Assembly (NCBI RefSeq): GCF_003797775.2
Contig: NZ_CP060725.1
Coordinates: forward strand, 3,466,001 to 3,530,000
Length of the DNA: 64,000 nucleotides
Reading direction: 5' to 3'
DNA from: Sphingopyxis sp. OPL5
Lineage (GTDB): Bacteria > Pseudomonadota > Alphaproteobacteria > Sphingomonadales > Sphingomonadaceae
The notes beneath the pieces are model-generated. The model was not told the origin of the DNA. It did not search any database and was given only the letters and a program-made list of their open reading frames with translations. The translations under genes and the position numbers were made by a program. Of the stretch, positions 45,249 through 53,947 are shown piece after piece. Position 1 is the stretch's first letter. Each line of letters begins with the position of its first letter.

Positions 45249-46246
45249 CGCCCGATCCAGCTGATGTCGTCGCCCTCGCCCACACCCAACAGCTTCGCGG
45301 CCGCGCCGTCGAGCGTGTCGCCATCGCCGACTTTGCCGAAACAGCAGCGGAAATCGGCGAGCCGCCCGGTCGCGACCAGCGCATCGGCGCCGCCTTCGGC
45401 AACCGCGGTCACCGTGCCGTGCCGCGCGTCCTTGATGCTCGCGACCTGGTCGGTGCGCGCGGTCATCGTCGGGCCGCCGTCGAAGATGTCGACGTAATTT
45501 TCATAGGCGAAATTCTCATTTTCCAGCATCCGCATCGCCGCGCGGCCGCTGGGGTGCGGCACCCCGATGACGCTGCGCGCATGGTCGTTCAGCATCGCGA
45601 TATAGACCGGATGCTTGGGCATCAGGTCGGCGATGAACTGGTTGCCATGGACCGCGTTGAACTGGTCGGCTTCCTGAAAACTCATCCCGAAGAATTTGCC
45701 CGCGACCCCGTCCCAGAAGGGCGATCCGCCCGCCTCGTCGATCACCCCGCGCAACTCGGCGAGGATGCGGTCGCCAAAGCGCGCGCGGTGCCGCGCGATG
45801 AACAGATAGCGCGAGCGTGCGAGCAGCAGCCCGAGCCCGCCGGCGCGCGCCGCGGGGTGGAGGAACAGTCCGCCGACCTCGCTCGCGCCGTTAAGGTCGT
45901 TGCTGAGCATCAGCACCTGCGCGTGAAAGGTGCGGCCGAGCTGCTCGCTATGCTTGCTGTCGGTGCCGATGCGATAGGAGTAGAAGGGCCAGCGCTGGCC
46001 GACCTGTCCGAAAATCTGGCAGGTGCCGCGCACCTCGCCGCTGTCGAGGTCCTCTAGCACGAGCAGATACAGCTCGTCCGACGGATATTCCTTCTCGCAC
46101 GCGAAACTCGCCTCGGCGCGCTCGAGCTTGGTGCGTAGCGCCTGCCGGTCGGGGGGCAGGTTGGTGAAGCCGCCGCCGGTCAGTTTCGCCATCTCGTAAA
46201 TGCTCTGCAAATCGCCCGGCTTGGCCGCCCGGATCACATAATTCAC
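45245..46246 (-). CDS. astA: Arginine N-succinyltransferase
   Basis: The 333-residue protein begins MNYVIRAAKPGDLQSIYEMA followed by TGGGFTNLP. GGLFLHPAARAGGLGLLLARSR forms the CoA-binding part. It transfers succinyl from succinyl-CoA to arginine, the first AST step. GTG 46246 overlaps the upstream stop (GTGA), giving a 4-nt coupling on both sides. Confidence 0.94.
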   Translation of the reverse strand: MNYVIRAAKPGDLQSIYEMAKLTGGGFTNLPPDRQALRTKLERAEASFACEKEYPSDELYLLVLEDLDSGEVRGTCQIFGQVGQRWPFYSYRIGTDSKHSEQLGRTFHAQVLMLSNDLNGASEVGGLFLHPAARAGGLGLLLARSRYLFIARHRARFGDRILAELRGVIDEAGGSPFWDGVAGKFFGMSFQEADQFNAVHGNQFIADLMPKHPVYIAMLNDHARSVIGVPHPSGRAAMRMLENENFAYENYVDIFDGGPTMTARTDQVASIKDARHGTVTAVAEGGADALVATGRLADFRCCFGKVGDGDTLDGAAAKLLGVGEGDDISWIGR

Positions 46247-47454
46247 ACCGTCCCCCGTTCCGCTATTTTCATCATGGTCAGCGCCGACAATTGCGCCCGT
46301 TCGGCCAGGCTGTCGACGATCAGAAATTCGTCCGAACTGTGGATCGCGCCGCCGCGCGGTCCCATGGTGTCGACGACGGGCACGCCGCACGCCGCGATAT
46401 TGTTGCCGTCGCACACCCCGCCGGTCGCATTCCAGCTGATCGGCGGCAGCCCGAGCGCCGCGCCGCAGTCGCGCACCAGTTCGAACAGGCGCGTCGCCGC
46501 GGCGTCTAGCGGCTTGGGCGGGCGGTTGAAGCCGCCGTGGAGGTGGCAGTGGACGTCGTGGTCGCGCGATACCGCGGCGATCGCATCGCGCAGCGCGACC
46601 TCGGCGGCGACCATCGCCTCAGGGGTCGAGGGGCGCATGTTGACGCGCAGGATCGCCTGGTCGGGGACGACATTGTTCGGCCCGCCGCCGTCGATTTTCG
46701 CCGGATTGACTTTCAATTCCAAGGATTTGAGCGCGTTCAGGCGCAAGGCCAGATCGGCCGCCGCGATCAGCGCGTTGCGCCCGTCGTCGGGGTTCCGCCC
46801 GGCATGCGCCGACAGGCCGTGCACGGTGATGCTGAAGTTGCCGCTGCCCGGCCGCGCGCCCGCCAGCGTGCCGTCGGGCAGCGCGGGTTCATAGGTGAGG
46901 GCGGCGGTCTTGCCCTTCGCCAGTTCGGCGATCAGCGCGGCGGAGGCGTGGCTGCCCGTTTCCTCGTCGCTGTTGATCATCACGTCGTAGCCGACGCGCG
47001 CGGCAAGCGGCGAGGCTTCAAGCGCGGTCAGCGCGGCAAGGATCACCGAGATGCCCGCCTTCATGTCGGCGGTGCCGGGGCCGTTGAGCACGCCGGGCTC
47101 GCGCCATTGCAATGTCTGGAACGGATGATCGGCGGCGAACACCGTGTCCATATGGCCGGTGAGCAGCAACTGCACCGGCGCCGCGGGCCGCACCCGCAGG
47201 TGCAGGTGGTCGCCGCGCTGCGTCGTCCGGATATTCCCCGCCGCATCGACGCTTTCGACCGGATCGGGCGCGACCAGCCGGATGTCGCCGGGCAGTACCG
47301 CAAAAGCATCGGCGAGCATGGCGGCGACGGTCTTGAGCCCGGCAAGGTTGCCGGTGCCGCTGTTCACCGCCGCCCAGCGCTCGACCTGTCCGAGCATCGG
47401 CGCATCGGCGGCGCGTTCGATCGTCGCGCTTTCGCTGGTGGTGAGGCTGGTCAT
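46243..47454 (-). CDS. M20 family metallohydrolase, first gene of the arginine operon
   Basis: The 403-residue di-zinc hydrolase has LLTGHMDTVF (metal His and Asp), GTADMKAGI, and NSDEETGSHAS with catalytic and bridging Glu. It resembles succinyl-diaminopimelate desuccinylase/carboxypeptidase G2-type enzymes. It overlaps astA by 4 nt. Because the AST pathway needs a succinylglutamate desuccinylase (AstE, normally an M14-type protein), this gene may supply that activity; that is inference. ATG 47454 is chosen by homology, without a strong ribosome site. Confidence 0.88.
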   Translation of the reverse strand: MTSLTTSESATIERAADAPMLGQVERWAAVNSGTGNLAGLKTVAAMLADAFAVLPGDIRLVAPDPVESVDAAGNIRTTQRGDHLHLRVRPAAPVQLLLTGHMDTVFAADHPFQTLQWREPGVLNGPGTADMKAGISVILAALTALEASPLAARVGYDVMINSDEETGSHASAALIAELAKGKTAALTYEPALPDGTLAGARPGSGNFSITVHGLSAHAGRNPDDGRNALIAAADLALRLNALKSLELKVNPAKIDGGGPNNVVPDQAILRVNMRPSTPEAMVAAEVALRDAIAAVSRDHDVHCHLHGGFNRPPKPLDAAATRLFELVRDCGAALGLPPISWNATGGVCDGNNIAACGVPVVDTMGPRGGAIHSSDEFLIVDSLAERAQLSALTMMKIAERGTV

Positions 47455-47627
47455 GCGAAGGGGTATAGCGAGCGAGGACGCGCTTTGGCACCCCCCGCGC
47501 TGCAATATCGTTGCGGATGATACCGTAACAATCTGGCCCGCCGCATCATCGCGTCGCAGGGGGCGCCATTAACGAAAGATTCGTCGCTGCTATCCTATCG
47601 TTGGCGACATCATTGCAGTTCGGGTCC

Positions 47628-48818
47628 ATGACAGCCGCCTTCATTCTTTCCACCAACATGTCGCTCATCGGCATCTTCGCGATCGCCTTTGCGGTGGTCG
47701 CGGCGATGAATCGCGACGCGTGCGGCGTGCGGTGGATCGCGCTCGGCTATGCGATGGGAATCGCCTATCTCGCGCTCGAATATCTGCAGACGACACAGGT
47801 CGACCCGACCCCGGTCGGCGTGAGCATCTTCCTGGTTTTCCTGCTCTCGCAAAGCTTCTGCATGATCGGCGTGGCGCGGCACTATGGTGTCGCGCCGCCG
47901 TGGATCGCGATGGCGGCGATCTGGAGCCTGACGATCCTCGCGGTGCCGGTGGTGTTCAGCCTCGTCTATGGCTCGCCGCTGCGGTCGATCCTCTATCAGG
48001 CGCCCTATATCGCGATGCAGCTGCTGTTCGCCGTGCTCGTCTGGCGATCGCAGCGCCGCCAGCCGCTCGACATGCTGTTCCTCGCGCTGCAACTGGGCGT
48101 GGCGCTGCTCTATCTCGCCAAGCCGCTGATCGCCGCGATCGTCGGCACCGCGCGCTCGCCGCAGGGCTATATGGACACGGCCTATGCCGCCATCTCGCAG
48201 AGCGCGAGCGTCGTGCTGCTCGTCGCGATCGCGCTCGTGTTGCTGCTCGTCATCATGCGCGACACGGCGGCGGAGATGGTCGCGCGGTCGGAAACCGACG
48301 TGCTGTCGGGCCTGCTCAACCGCCGCGGGTTCGATGCGCGGGCCGAAGACGCGCTGGCCCGCGCACTTCGGCTTGGCGAGCCCGCGGTGCTGATCGCCGC
48401 CGACCTCGACCATTTCAAGGCGATCAACGACAGTTTCGGCCATGCCGCGGGCGATGACGTGATCGCCGCCTTTGCCCGATTGTTGCGCGACCATATGCCG
48501 CCCGGCGCGATCGTGAGCCGCCTGGGGGGCGAGGAGTTCGCGGTGTTCGTCACCGGCGCGACGCTCGCCGAGGCGCGGGGCCTTGCCGAAGCGGTCCGCA
48601 CCGCCTTTGCCGCGACATCATTCGCCCATCTTGGCATCACGCGTGCCGTCACCGCGTCGTTCGGCGTCGCGCAGTTGGCGGCCGGCGACGGTCTGCTCAC
48701 CCTCTCGCGTCGCGCCGATGCCGCGCTTTACCGCGCGAAGGCGCGAGGCCGGAACCGCGTCGGTACCATGCTCTCCGAACTCGCACCGATGCAGCCGGCG
48801 GGGGTGGCGGCGGGTTAG
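47628..48818 (+). CDS. Membrane diguanylate cyclase (GGDEF)
   Basis: The 396-residue protein has about seven N-terminal membrane helices (residues 1-210). A GGDEF domain follows, with VLSGLLNRRGFDARAE, ADLDHFKAINDSFGHAAGD and an intact GGEEF near residue 301. The RxxD inhibitory site expected five residues before GGEEF is absent (PPGA instead). It should make cyclic di-GMP in response to an unknown membrane signal. TTG 47601 is an alternative start. The 173-nt gap to the divergent M20 gene holds both promoters. Confidence 0.88.
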   Translation: MTAAFILSTNMSLIGIFAIAFAVVAAMNRDACGVRWIALGYAMGIAYLALEYLQTTQVDPTPVGVSIFLVFLLSQSFCMIGVARHYGVAPPWIAMAAIWSLTILAVPVVFSLVYGSPLRSILYQAPYIAMQLLFAVLVWRSQRRQPLDMLFLALQLGVALLYLAKPLIAAIVGTARSPQGYMDTAYAAISQSASVVLLVAIALVLLLVIMRDTAAEMVARSETDVLSGLLNRRGFDARAEDALARALRLGEPAVLIAADLDHFKAINDSFGHAAGDDVIAAFARLLRDHMPPGAIVSRLGGEEFAVFVTGATLAEARGLAEAVRTAFAATSFAHLGITRAVTASFGVAQLAAGDGLLTLSRRADAALYRAKARGRNRVGTMLSELAPMQPAGVAAG

Positions 48819-48888
48819 GAGGCGCGGCGCAGCGCCCGGCGCGACGATAAGGTGTGTCGCATCCGGCCTGCGCTGCTATAGGAGGCCG

Positions 48889-48948
48889 ATGATCGGAAAC
48901 GGCCGGACCATGCGCGCGGGAACCGCGCCCTTTACTCGCCATGGCTGA
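48889..48948 (+). CDS. Possible 19-residue leader peptide overlapping the efflux operon start
   Basis: ATG 48889 follows AGGAGG (48880-48885), the strongest ribosome site in the area. It encodes MIGNGRTMRAGTAPFTRHG, ending with TGA at 48946-48948, inside the transporter gene whose ATG is at 48941. The transporter has no ribosome site of its own, so translation of this peptide may be needed for, or control, pump synthesis. Spacing (3 nt) is short, and expression is unproven. Confidence 0.4.
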   Translation: MIGNGRTMRAGTAPFTRHG

Positions 48949-50611
48949 GGGGGCCGTATCCGGCGGTTATGTCTACAAGCCGCACGAACGCCCGATCATG
49001 CCGGGGTCGCCGGCAAACCCCGACCATCCGGGGCGGCGCAAGCTTTTCTACCTGTTTATCGGTTTTTATCTCGCGATCGTCGGCGGATTCCAGAACGGGC
49101 TGCTGCTCGCCAACCTGACCGCGTTGCAGGGCCATCTCGACCTCACCCCCGTCGAGTCGGGGTGGGTCACCGCCGTCTACAGCATGACCAACGCCTGCAT
49201 GAGCATATTGCTGTTCAAGGTGCGGCAGGAATTCGGCATCCAGCGCTTCGTGCGCGCGACGATGTGGGCGCTGTTGCTCGCCAATTTCCTGCAATTGTTC
49301 GATGCGGGATACCGGCTCGAACTGGTGTCGCGCGGCATATCGGGGATCGCGGCGAGCGGGCTGTCGACGCTCGCGGCCTTCTATCTGATGCAGGGGATGC
49401 CGGCGAAGGCGCGGATCGGCGGGCTGCTGCTAGCGATCGGCATTTCGCAGGTCGGCCTGCCGCTGGCGCGCGCGATTTCGCCGCTGCTGCTCGCCGACGG
49501 CAATGTCTATAATCTGTTCGTGCTGCAATTCGCGATGTCGCTGGTCGCGGTCGGGTTGGTCAATGTCCTGCAATTGCCGCAGGGCGATACCGTCCGCTCG
49601 TTCGGCAAGCTCGACCTCGTGACCTTTCCGCTGCTCGCGGTCGGGGTGGGGCTGCTCTGCGCCTTTTTTGTCCAGGGCCGCATCGTGTGGTGGACGACGC
49701 CCTGGCTCGGCGGCACGCTGGCGGCGGCGATCCTGCTGATCGGTATCGCGTTCCTGATCGAGCATAACCGTGCCAACCCGATGCTCCACACGCGCTGGAT
49801 GGGGAGCAGCGACCTGCTGAAATTCGCGCTGACCGGCGCCGCGGTCCGCGTGCTGCTGTCCGAACAGAATTTCGGCGCCTCGGGCCTGCTCTCTGCGGTC
49901 GGCATGGGGAACGACCAGCTTGTCACTTATTATGCGATCCTCGCGGCCGCGACGCTGGCGGGCGGCGTGCTCGCGGTGGCGCGGCTCAACCCGCTCGACC
50001 TGCGGCGGCCGATCCTCGTCTCGCTCGCGGTGATCGCGGTCGCCGCGTTCGCCGACACCCATTCGGGCCTGATGACGCGGCCCGGGAACCTGTATCTGAC
50101 CCAGGCCGCGCTGGCCTTTGCCGCGGTCTATTTCATGGGGCCGATGCTGATGGAGGGCTTTGTGCGCGCGCTCGCCAAGGGGCCGTCGTACGTCATCAGC
50201 TTCCTCGCGGTCTTCAACCTGTCGCAGACCTTGGGCGGCCTCGCCGGGGTCGGCGCGCTGTCGGCGTTCCACACGCTGCGCACCAAGCAGCATCTGATGA
50301 CGCTGGGCAGCAGCCTGTCGACGAGCGACCCCGGGGTGGCGCAGGCGATCAACGCGCTCGCGAACGGCCTCGGCGGCACGATGACCGACCCGGCGCTGCG
50401 CAGCGGGGTCGCGGGGGCCCAGGTGGTGCAGGAGGTGGCGCGCGAAGCCGCGATCCTCGCCTTCAACGATATTTTCTTCGTCATCGGCAGCCTGTCGGCG
50501 CTGGCCTTCGTGGTCATGTTCGCGCGCTGGCTCTATGATCGCCGGCGCGGGGTCAACCCGCTGGCGAAGGAACTCGAAGCCCTCCAGAAAATGTTGGCAA
50601 GGACTCAATGA
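48941..50611 (+). CDS. MFS drug-efflux transporter (EmrB-like, 14-helix type)
   Basis: The 556-residue protein has about 14 hydrophobic helices from residue ~30, with a polar N-terminus. A loop near residues 465-500 probably lies in the periplasm. It is a DHA2/EmrB-like proton antiporter. ATGA at its end overlaps the HlyD gene start (50608), and an outer-membrane factor follows, making a complete tripartite pump. No MarR or TetR gene lies beside it. Confidence 0.88.
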   Translation: MAEGAVSGGYVYKPHERPIMPGSPANPDHPGRRKLFYLFIGFYLAIVGGFQNGLLLANLTALQGHLDLTPVESGWVTAVYSMTNACMSILLFKVRQEFGIQRFVRATMWALLLANFLQLFDAGYRLELVSRGISGIAASGLSTLAAFYLMQGMPAKARIGGLLLAIGISQVGLPLARAISPLLLADGNVYNLFVLQFAMSLVAVGLVNVLQLPQGDTVRSFGKLDLVTFPLLAVGVGLLCAFFVQGRIVWWTTPWLGGTLAAAILLIGIAFLIEHNRANPMLHTRWMGSSDLLKFALTGAAVRVLLSEQNFGASGLLSAVGMGNDQLVTYYAILAAATLAGGVLAVARLNPLDLRRPILVSLAVIAVAAFADTHSGLMTRPGNLYLTQAALAFAAVYFMGPMLMEGFVRALAKGPSYVISFLAVFNLSQTLGGLAGVGALSAFHTLRTKQHLMTLGSSLSTSDPGVAQAINALANGLGGTMTDPALRSGVAGAQVVQEVAREAAILAFNDIFFVIGSLSALAFVVMFARWLYDRRRGVNPLAKELEALQKMLARTQ

Positions 50612-51807
50612 CCGACAAGACCACATCCGATCCCGCGCCCGCCGGCCCGCCGCCGGTTCCCGCCGAAACGGCAAAGCCCGCGCCCGCGCCCGCGCCGACG
50701 CCCGCACCCGAACCGGCCGCGCCGCCCGCCGACGCCGCGCCCGCCGAAAGCGGCGAAGGCAGCGGCTGGCGGCCCGATCGTTCGCGGCGGCAGATGGTGC
50801 TGTTCGGCCTCGTCATCGTCGCCGGGGTGCTCGCGGCGCTCTATGCCTGGGGCCTGCCGCCCTTCCGCGCGTCGAGCCAGACCACCGACAACGCCTATGT
50901 GCGCGGCCAGACGACGATCATCGCGCCGCAGGTCGGCGGCTATGTGACCGAGGTGCTGGTGCAGGATTTCCAGACCGTGCAGCCCGGGCAGGTGCTGGTG
51001 CGGATCGACGACAGCATCTATCGCCAGCGCGTCGCGCAAGGGGCCGCCAGCATCGCGGCGCAGACCGCCAGCCTCGACAACAGCGCGCAAAGTCAGCGCT
51101 CGGCCGAGGCACAGGTCAAGGCGCAGGACGCCGCGGTCGCCAACGCCCGCGCCCAGTTGCAGCGCGCGCAGGCCGACATGCGCCGCGTCAATGAACTGGT
51201 CGATGCGGGATCGGTGTCGCTGCGCGAACGCGACCAGACGCTCGCCGCGCTGCGTCAGGCGGAAGCCGGGGTCCGCGCGGCCGAGGCGCAGCGCCAGATC
51301 GCGCTCGAACAGGTGCGCTCGGTCACCGTCGGGCGCGGCGGGCTGCAGGCCGGGGTCGAAAATGCGAAGGCGACACGCGGGCTTGCCGACATCGACCTGA
51401 TGCGGACGGTGGTGCGGGCGCCGCGCGCCGGCAAGCTGAGCGAAGTCACCGTGCGCGTCGGCCAGCTCGTCAATCCGGGGACCCAGATGATGTATCTGGT
51501 ACCGCAGAAACATTGGGTCGTCGCCAATTTTAAGGAAGCGCAGACCGCGAAGATCCGCGTCGGCCAAGCGGCGACGCTGCGCATCGACGCGCTCGGCGGC
51601 GCCGAGCTCAAAGGGGTGGTCGAAAACATCGCCCCGGCGGCGGGCAGCGAGTTCAGCATCGTCAAGCCCGACACCGGATCGGGCAATTTCGTCAAGGTGC
51701 CGCAGCGTATCGCGGTGCGGATCCGTATCGAACCCGGTCAGAAGCTCGCCGAGCGATTGGGACCCGGCATGTCGGTGATCGCGACCGTTCGTACCGGGGC
51801 CGAGTGA
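50608..51807 (+). CDS. HlyD/EmrA-type membrane fusion protein
   Basis: The 399-residue protein has a Pro/Ala-rich cytoplasmic N-terminus (~55 residues) and one membrane helix (LFGLVIVAGVLAALYAW). DNAYVRGQTTIIAPQVGGYV is the biotinyl-lipoyl half motif. A coiled-coil hairpin (about residues 130-220) and RAPRAGKLSEVTVRVGQLV follow. It links the inner-membrane MFS pump to the outer-membrane factor encoded next. Confidence 0.92.
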   Translation: MTDKTTSDPAPAGPPPVPAETAKPAPAPAPTPAPEPAAPPADAAPAESGEGSGWRPDRSRRQMVLFGLVIVAGVLAALYAWGLPPFRASSQTTDNAYVRGQTTIIAPQVGGYVTEVLVQDFQTVQPGQVLVRIDDSIYRQRVAQGAASIAAQTASLDNSAQSQRSAEAQVKAQDAAVANARAQLQRAQADMRRVNELVDAGSVSLRERDQTLAALRQAEAGVRAAEAQRQIALEQVRSVTVGRGGLQAGVENAKATRGLADIDLMRTVVRAPRAGKLSEVTVRVGQLVNPGTQMMYLVPQKHWVVANFKEAQTAKIRVGQAATLRIDALGGAELKGVVENIAPAAGSEFSIVKPDTGSGNFVKVPQRIAVRIRIEPGQKLAERLGPGMSVIATVRTGAE

Positions 51808-53165
51808 TGCGGCGCGTTCTTCCGATCGCGGTGCTGCTGCTTGCCGGCTGTGCCCCGGCGATCACGCCGCGCCCCGATGCCAGCCTCGTCGCACCGCCCG
51901 CCGACTGGCGCACCGCGATGCCCGCCGCCGGTCCGGTCGAGAGTGCCTGGTGGGCGGGCTTCGGCGATGCGCGATTGTCGGCGCTGGTCGACCAGGCGCG
52001 CGCGAACAATACGGATCTGGCGATCGCGGCGGCGCGGGTGGCCGAGGCGCGGGCGCAGGAACGCGTCGCCCGATCGCTGCTGCTGCCGACGCTGTCGGCC
52101 AATGTCCCCGGCGCCGAGGCGCGCAGCGTCAATGCCTTCGGCCAGCCGAGCGAAAGCTTCTCGGCGCAGCCGGCGTTCCAGGCGGCGTATGAGATCGACC
52201 TGTTCGGGCGCAACGCCGCGACGGTCGACGCGGCGCGCGCCAATGCCGCCGCCGTCGCGGCGGCGCGCGAGGCGGCGACGCTGTCGGTCAGCGCCGCGAC
52301 CGCGAGCAGCTATATCGTCCTTCTCGCGCTCGACGAGCGGCGCGCCTTGCTGGTGCAGACGCTGGCGTCGCGTGGCGAGGCGCTGCGCATCGCGCGCGAC
52401 CGCGCCGAGGCGGGCTATACCTCGCGGCTCGAACTCAGCCAGGCCGAGGCCGAATATCGCGGCACCGAGCAGCAGATTCCGGCGATCGAGGCGGCGATCG
52501 CGCGGCAGGAAAATGCCTTGTCGCTGCTCGTCGGCGATACGCCGCATGCGATCGATCGCGGCGCCGATTTCGACGCGCTCGTTACCCCGGGGGTGCCCGC
52601 CGTGCTGCCCTCCGACCTCGTCCGCCGCCGCCCCGACATCGCGCAAGCCGAATATGCGCTCGCCGCGACCGACGCCAATTTGCGCGGCGCACGCGCGCAG
52701 TTCCTGCCGCAAATCCGCCTGTCGGCGTCGGCGGGGGCGGCGATTTCGTCCTTGCTCGACGATCCGATCTCGGTCTGGTCGATCGGCGGCAGCATCCTGG
52801 CGCCGATCTTTTCGGGCGGGCGGTTGCAGGGCCAGTTCGATGCGGCGACCGCGCAGCGCGACCAGGCCGCCTTCGCCTATCGCCGCACCGTGCTCACCGC
52901 CTTTCGCGAGGTCGAGGACCAGCTGGCGGTGATCGACCGGATCGGGGTGCAGCAACAGGCGCTGCTCGCCCAGCGCGCGGCGGTCGCCGAAACATTGCGC
53001 CACGCGACCAACCGCTACCGTGCCGGCTATTCGCCCTATCTCGAACAGATCGACGCGCAGCGCGCGCTGTTCGCGGTCGATATCGCGCTGATCCAGCTGC
53101 GCACCGACCGGCTCACCGCCTATGTCGCGCTCTATCAGGCGCTGGGGGGCGGGGCGCCGACCTAG
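51807..53165 (+). CDS. NodT-type outer-membrane efflux lipoprotein (TolC-like)
   Basis: The 452-residue protein has a lipoprotein signal (VLLLAGCAPAI). It contains two OEP repeats: WWAGFGDARLSALVDQA, IDLFGRNAATVDAARAN and RRRPDIAQAEYALAATDANL. This is the RND/MFS outer-membrane channel family. ATG 51807 shares its A with the preceding stop (TGATG). It is the last gene of the pump operon and its end overlaps the convergent methyltransferase gene by 4 nt. Confidence 0.92.
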   Translation: MRRVLPIAVLLLAGCAPAITPRPDASLVAPPADWRTAMPAAGPVESAWWAGFGDARLSALVDQARANNTDLAIAAARVAEARAQERVARSLLLPTLSANVPGAEARSVNAFGQPSESFSAQPAFQAAYEIDLFGRNAATVDAARANAAAVAAAREAATLSVSAATASSYIVLLALDERRALLVQTLASRGEALRIARDRAEAGYTSRLELSQAEAEYRGTEQQIPAIEAAIARQENALSLLVGDTPHAIDRGADFDALVTPGVPAVLPSDLVRRRPDIAQAEYALAATDANLRGARAQFLPQIRLSASAGAAISSLLDDPISVWSIGGSILAPIFSGGRLQGQFDAATAQRDQAAFAYRRTVLTAFREVEDQLAVIDRIGVQQQALLAQRAAVAETLRHATNRYRAGYSPYLEQIDAQRALFAVDIALIQLRTDRLTAYVALYQALGGGAPT

Positions 53166-53833
53166 GCCGTGCGGGCGAACCAGATGACATGGCGGCCGCC
53201 CTTGCCGTTCGCGCGGGCGCGCACCGCCGCTTCCTCGACAGCGAAGCCCGCGTCCTTGAGCTGGCGGGTGAAGCGAACGTCGGGCGCCGCCGACCAGATC
53301 GCGAGGATGCCGCCGGGGCGCAGCGCGGTGCGCGCCCGCGCCAGACCCGCCATCGAATAGATGCGGTCGTTGCCGGTGCGGGTCAGCCCGTCGGGGCCGT
53401 TGTCGACGTCGAGCAGGATGGCGTCGTAGCGCCGCGTCGCACCGCCGATCACCGCGCCGACATCGTCCAGCACCAGGTCGACGCGCGGGTCGTCGAGGCA
53501 GCTCGCGGTGAGCGTCGCCATCGGCCCGCGCGCCCAGTCGATGATCTCGGGCACCAGCTCGGCGACGGTGATGCGGGCGTCGGCGCCGAGCCGCGCCAGC
53601 GCCGCGCGCAGGGTGAAGCCCATGCCGTAGCCGCCGATCAGCAGGCGCGGGGCGGCGTCGTCGCGCAGCCGGTCGCAGCTCATTTCCGCGAGTGCTTCCT
53701 CGGACCCGCTCATCCGGCTGGTCATCAATTCGCTGTGGCCGAGCGTGATGAAATAATCGTCGCCGCGCTGGAACAGGCGCAGCGGGTCGCCGCCGGGGAC
53801 GTCGGCGGTGGCGAGGAGGATGCGCGGGGTCAT
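53162..53833 (-). CDS. Spermidine synthase-like SAM-dependent methyltransferase fold protein
   Basis: The 223-residue protein has a short beta N-domain, then LLIGGYGMGFTLRAAL (nucleotide loop), ITVAELVPEII (acidic ligand) and YDAILLDVDNGPDGLT. The fold resembles spermidine synthases, but it is shorter than true SpeE and the polyamine-site residues cannot be confirmed, so the substrate is unknown. ATG 53833 gives the natural start; the frame stays open far upstream, but that part is antisense to other genes. Confidence 0.78.
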   Translation of the reverse strand: MTPRILLATADVPGGDPLRLFQRGDDYFITLGHSELMTSRMSGSEEALAEMSCDRLRDDAAPRLLIGGYGMGFTLRAALARLGADARITVAELVPEIIDWARGPMATLTASCLDDPRVDLVLDDVGAVIGGATRRYDAILLDVDNGPDGLTRTGNDRIYSMAGLARARTALRPGGILAIWSAAPDVRFTRQLKDAGFAVEEAAVRARANGKGGRHVIWFARTA

Positions 53834-53947
53834 GCGGCGCGTATAGACGGATGGCGGGGCGTTTGGCGAGGCCCCGGCGCCGCGGTCACGCCAATCCGCT
53901 GGCCGCCCTGCGCCGGCTCTGCCATTGTGAGCCAAAGGAGATACCGG

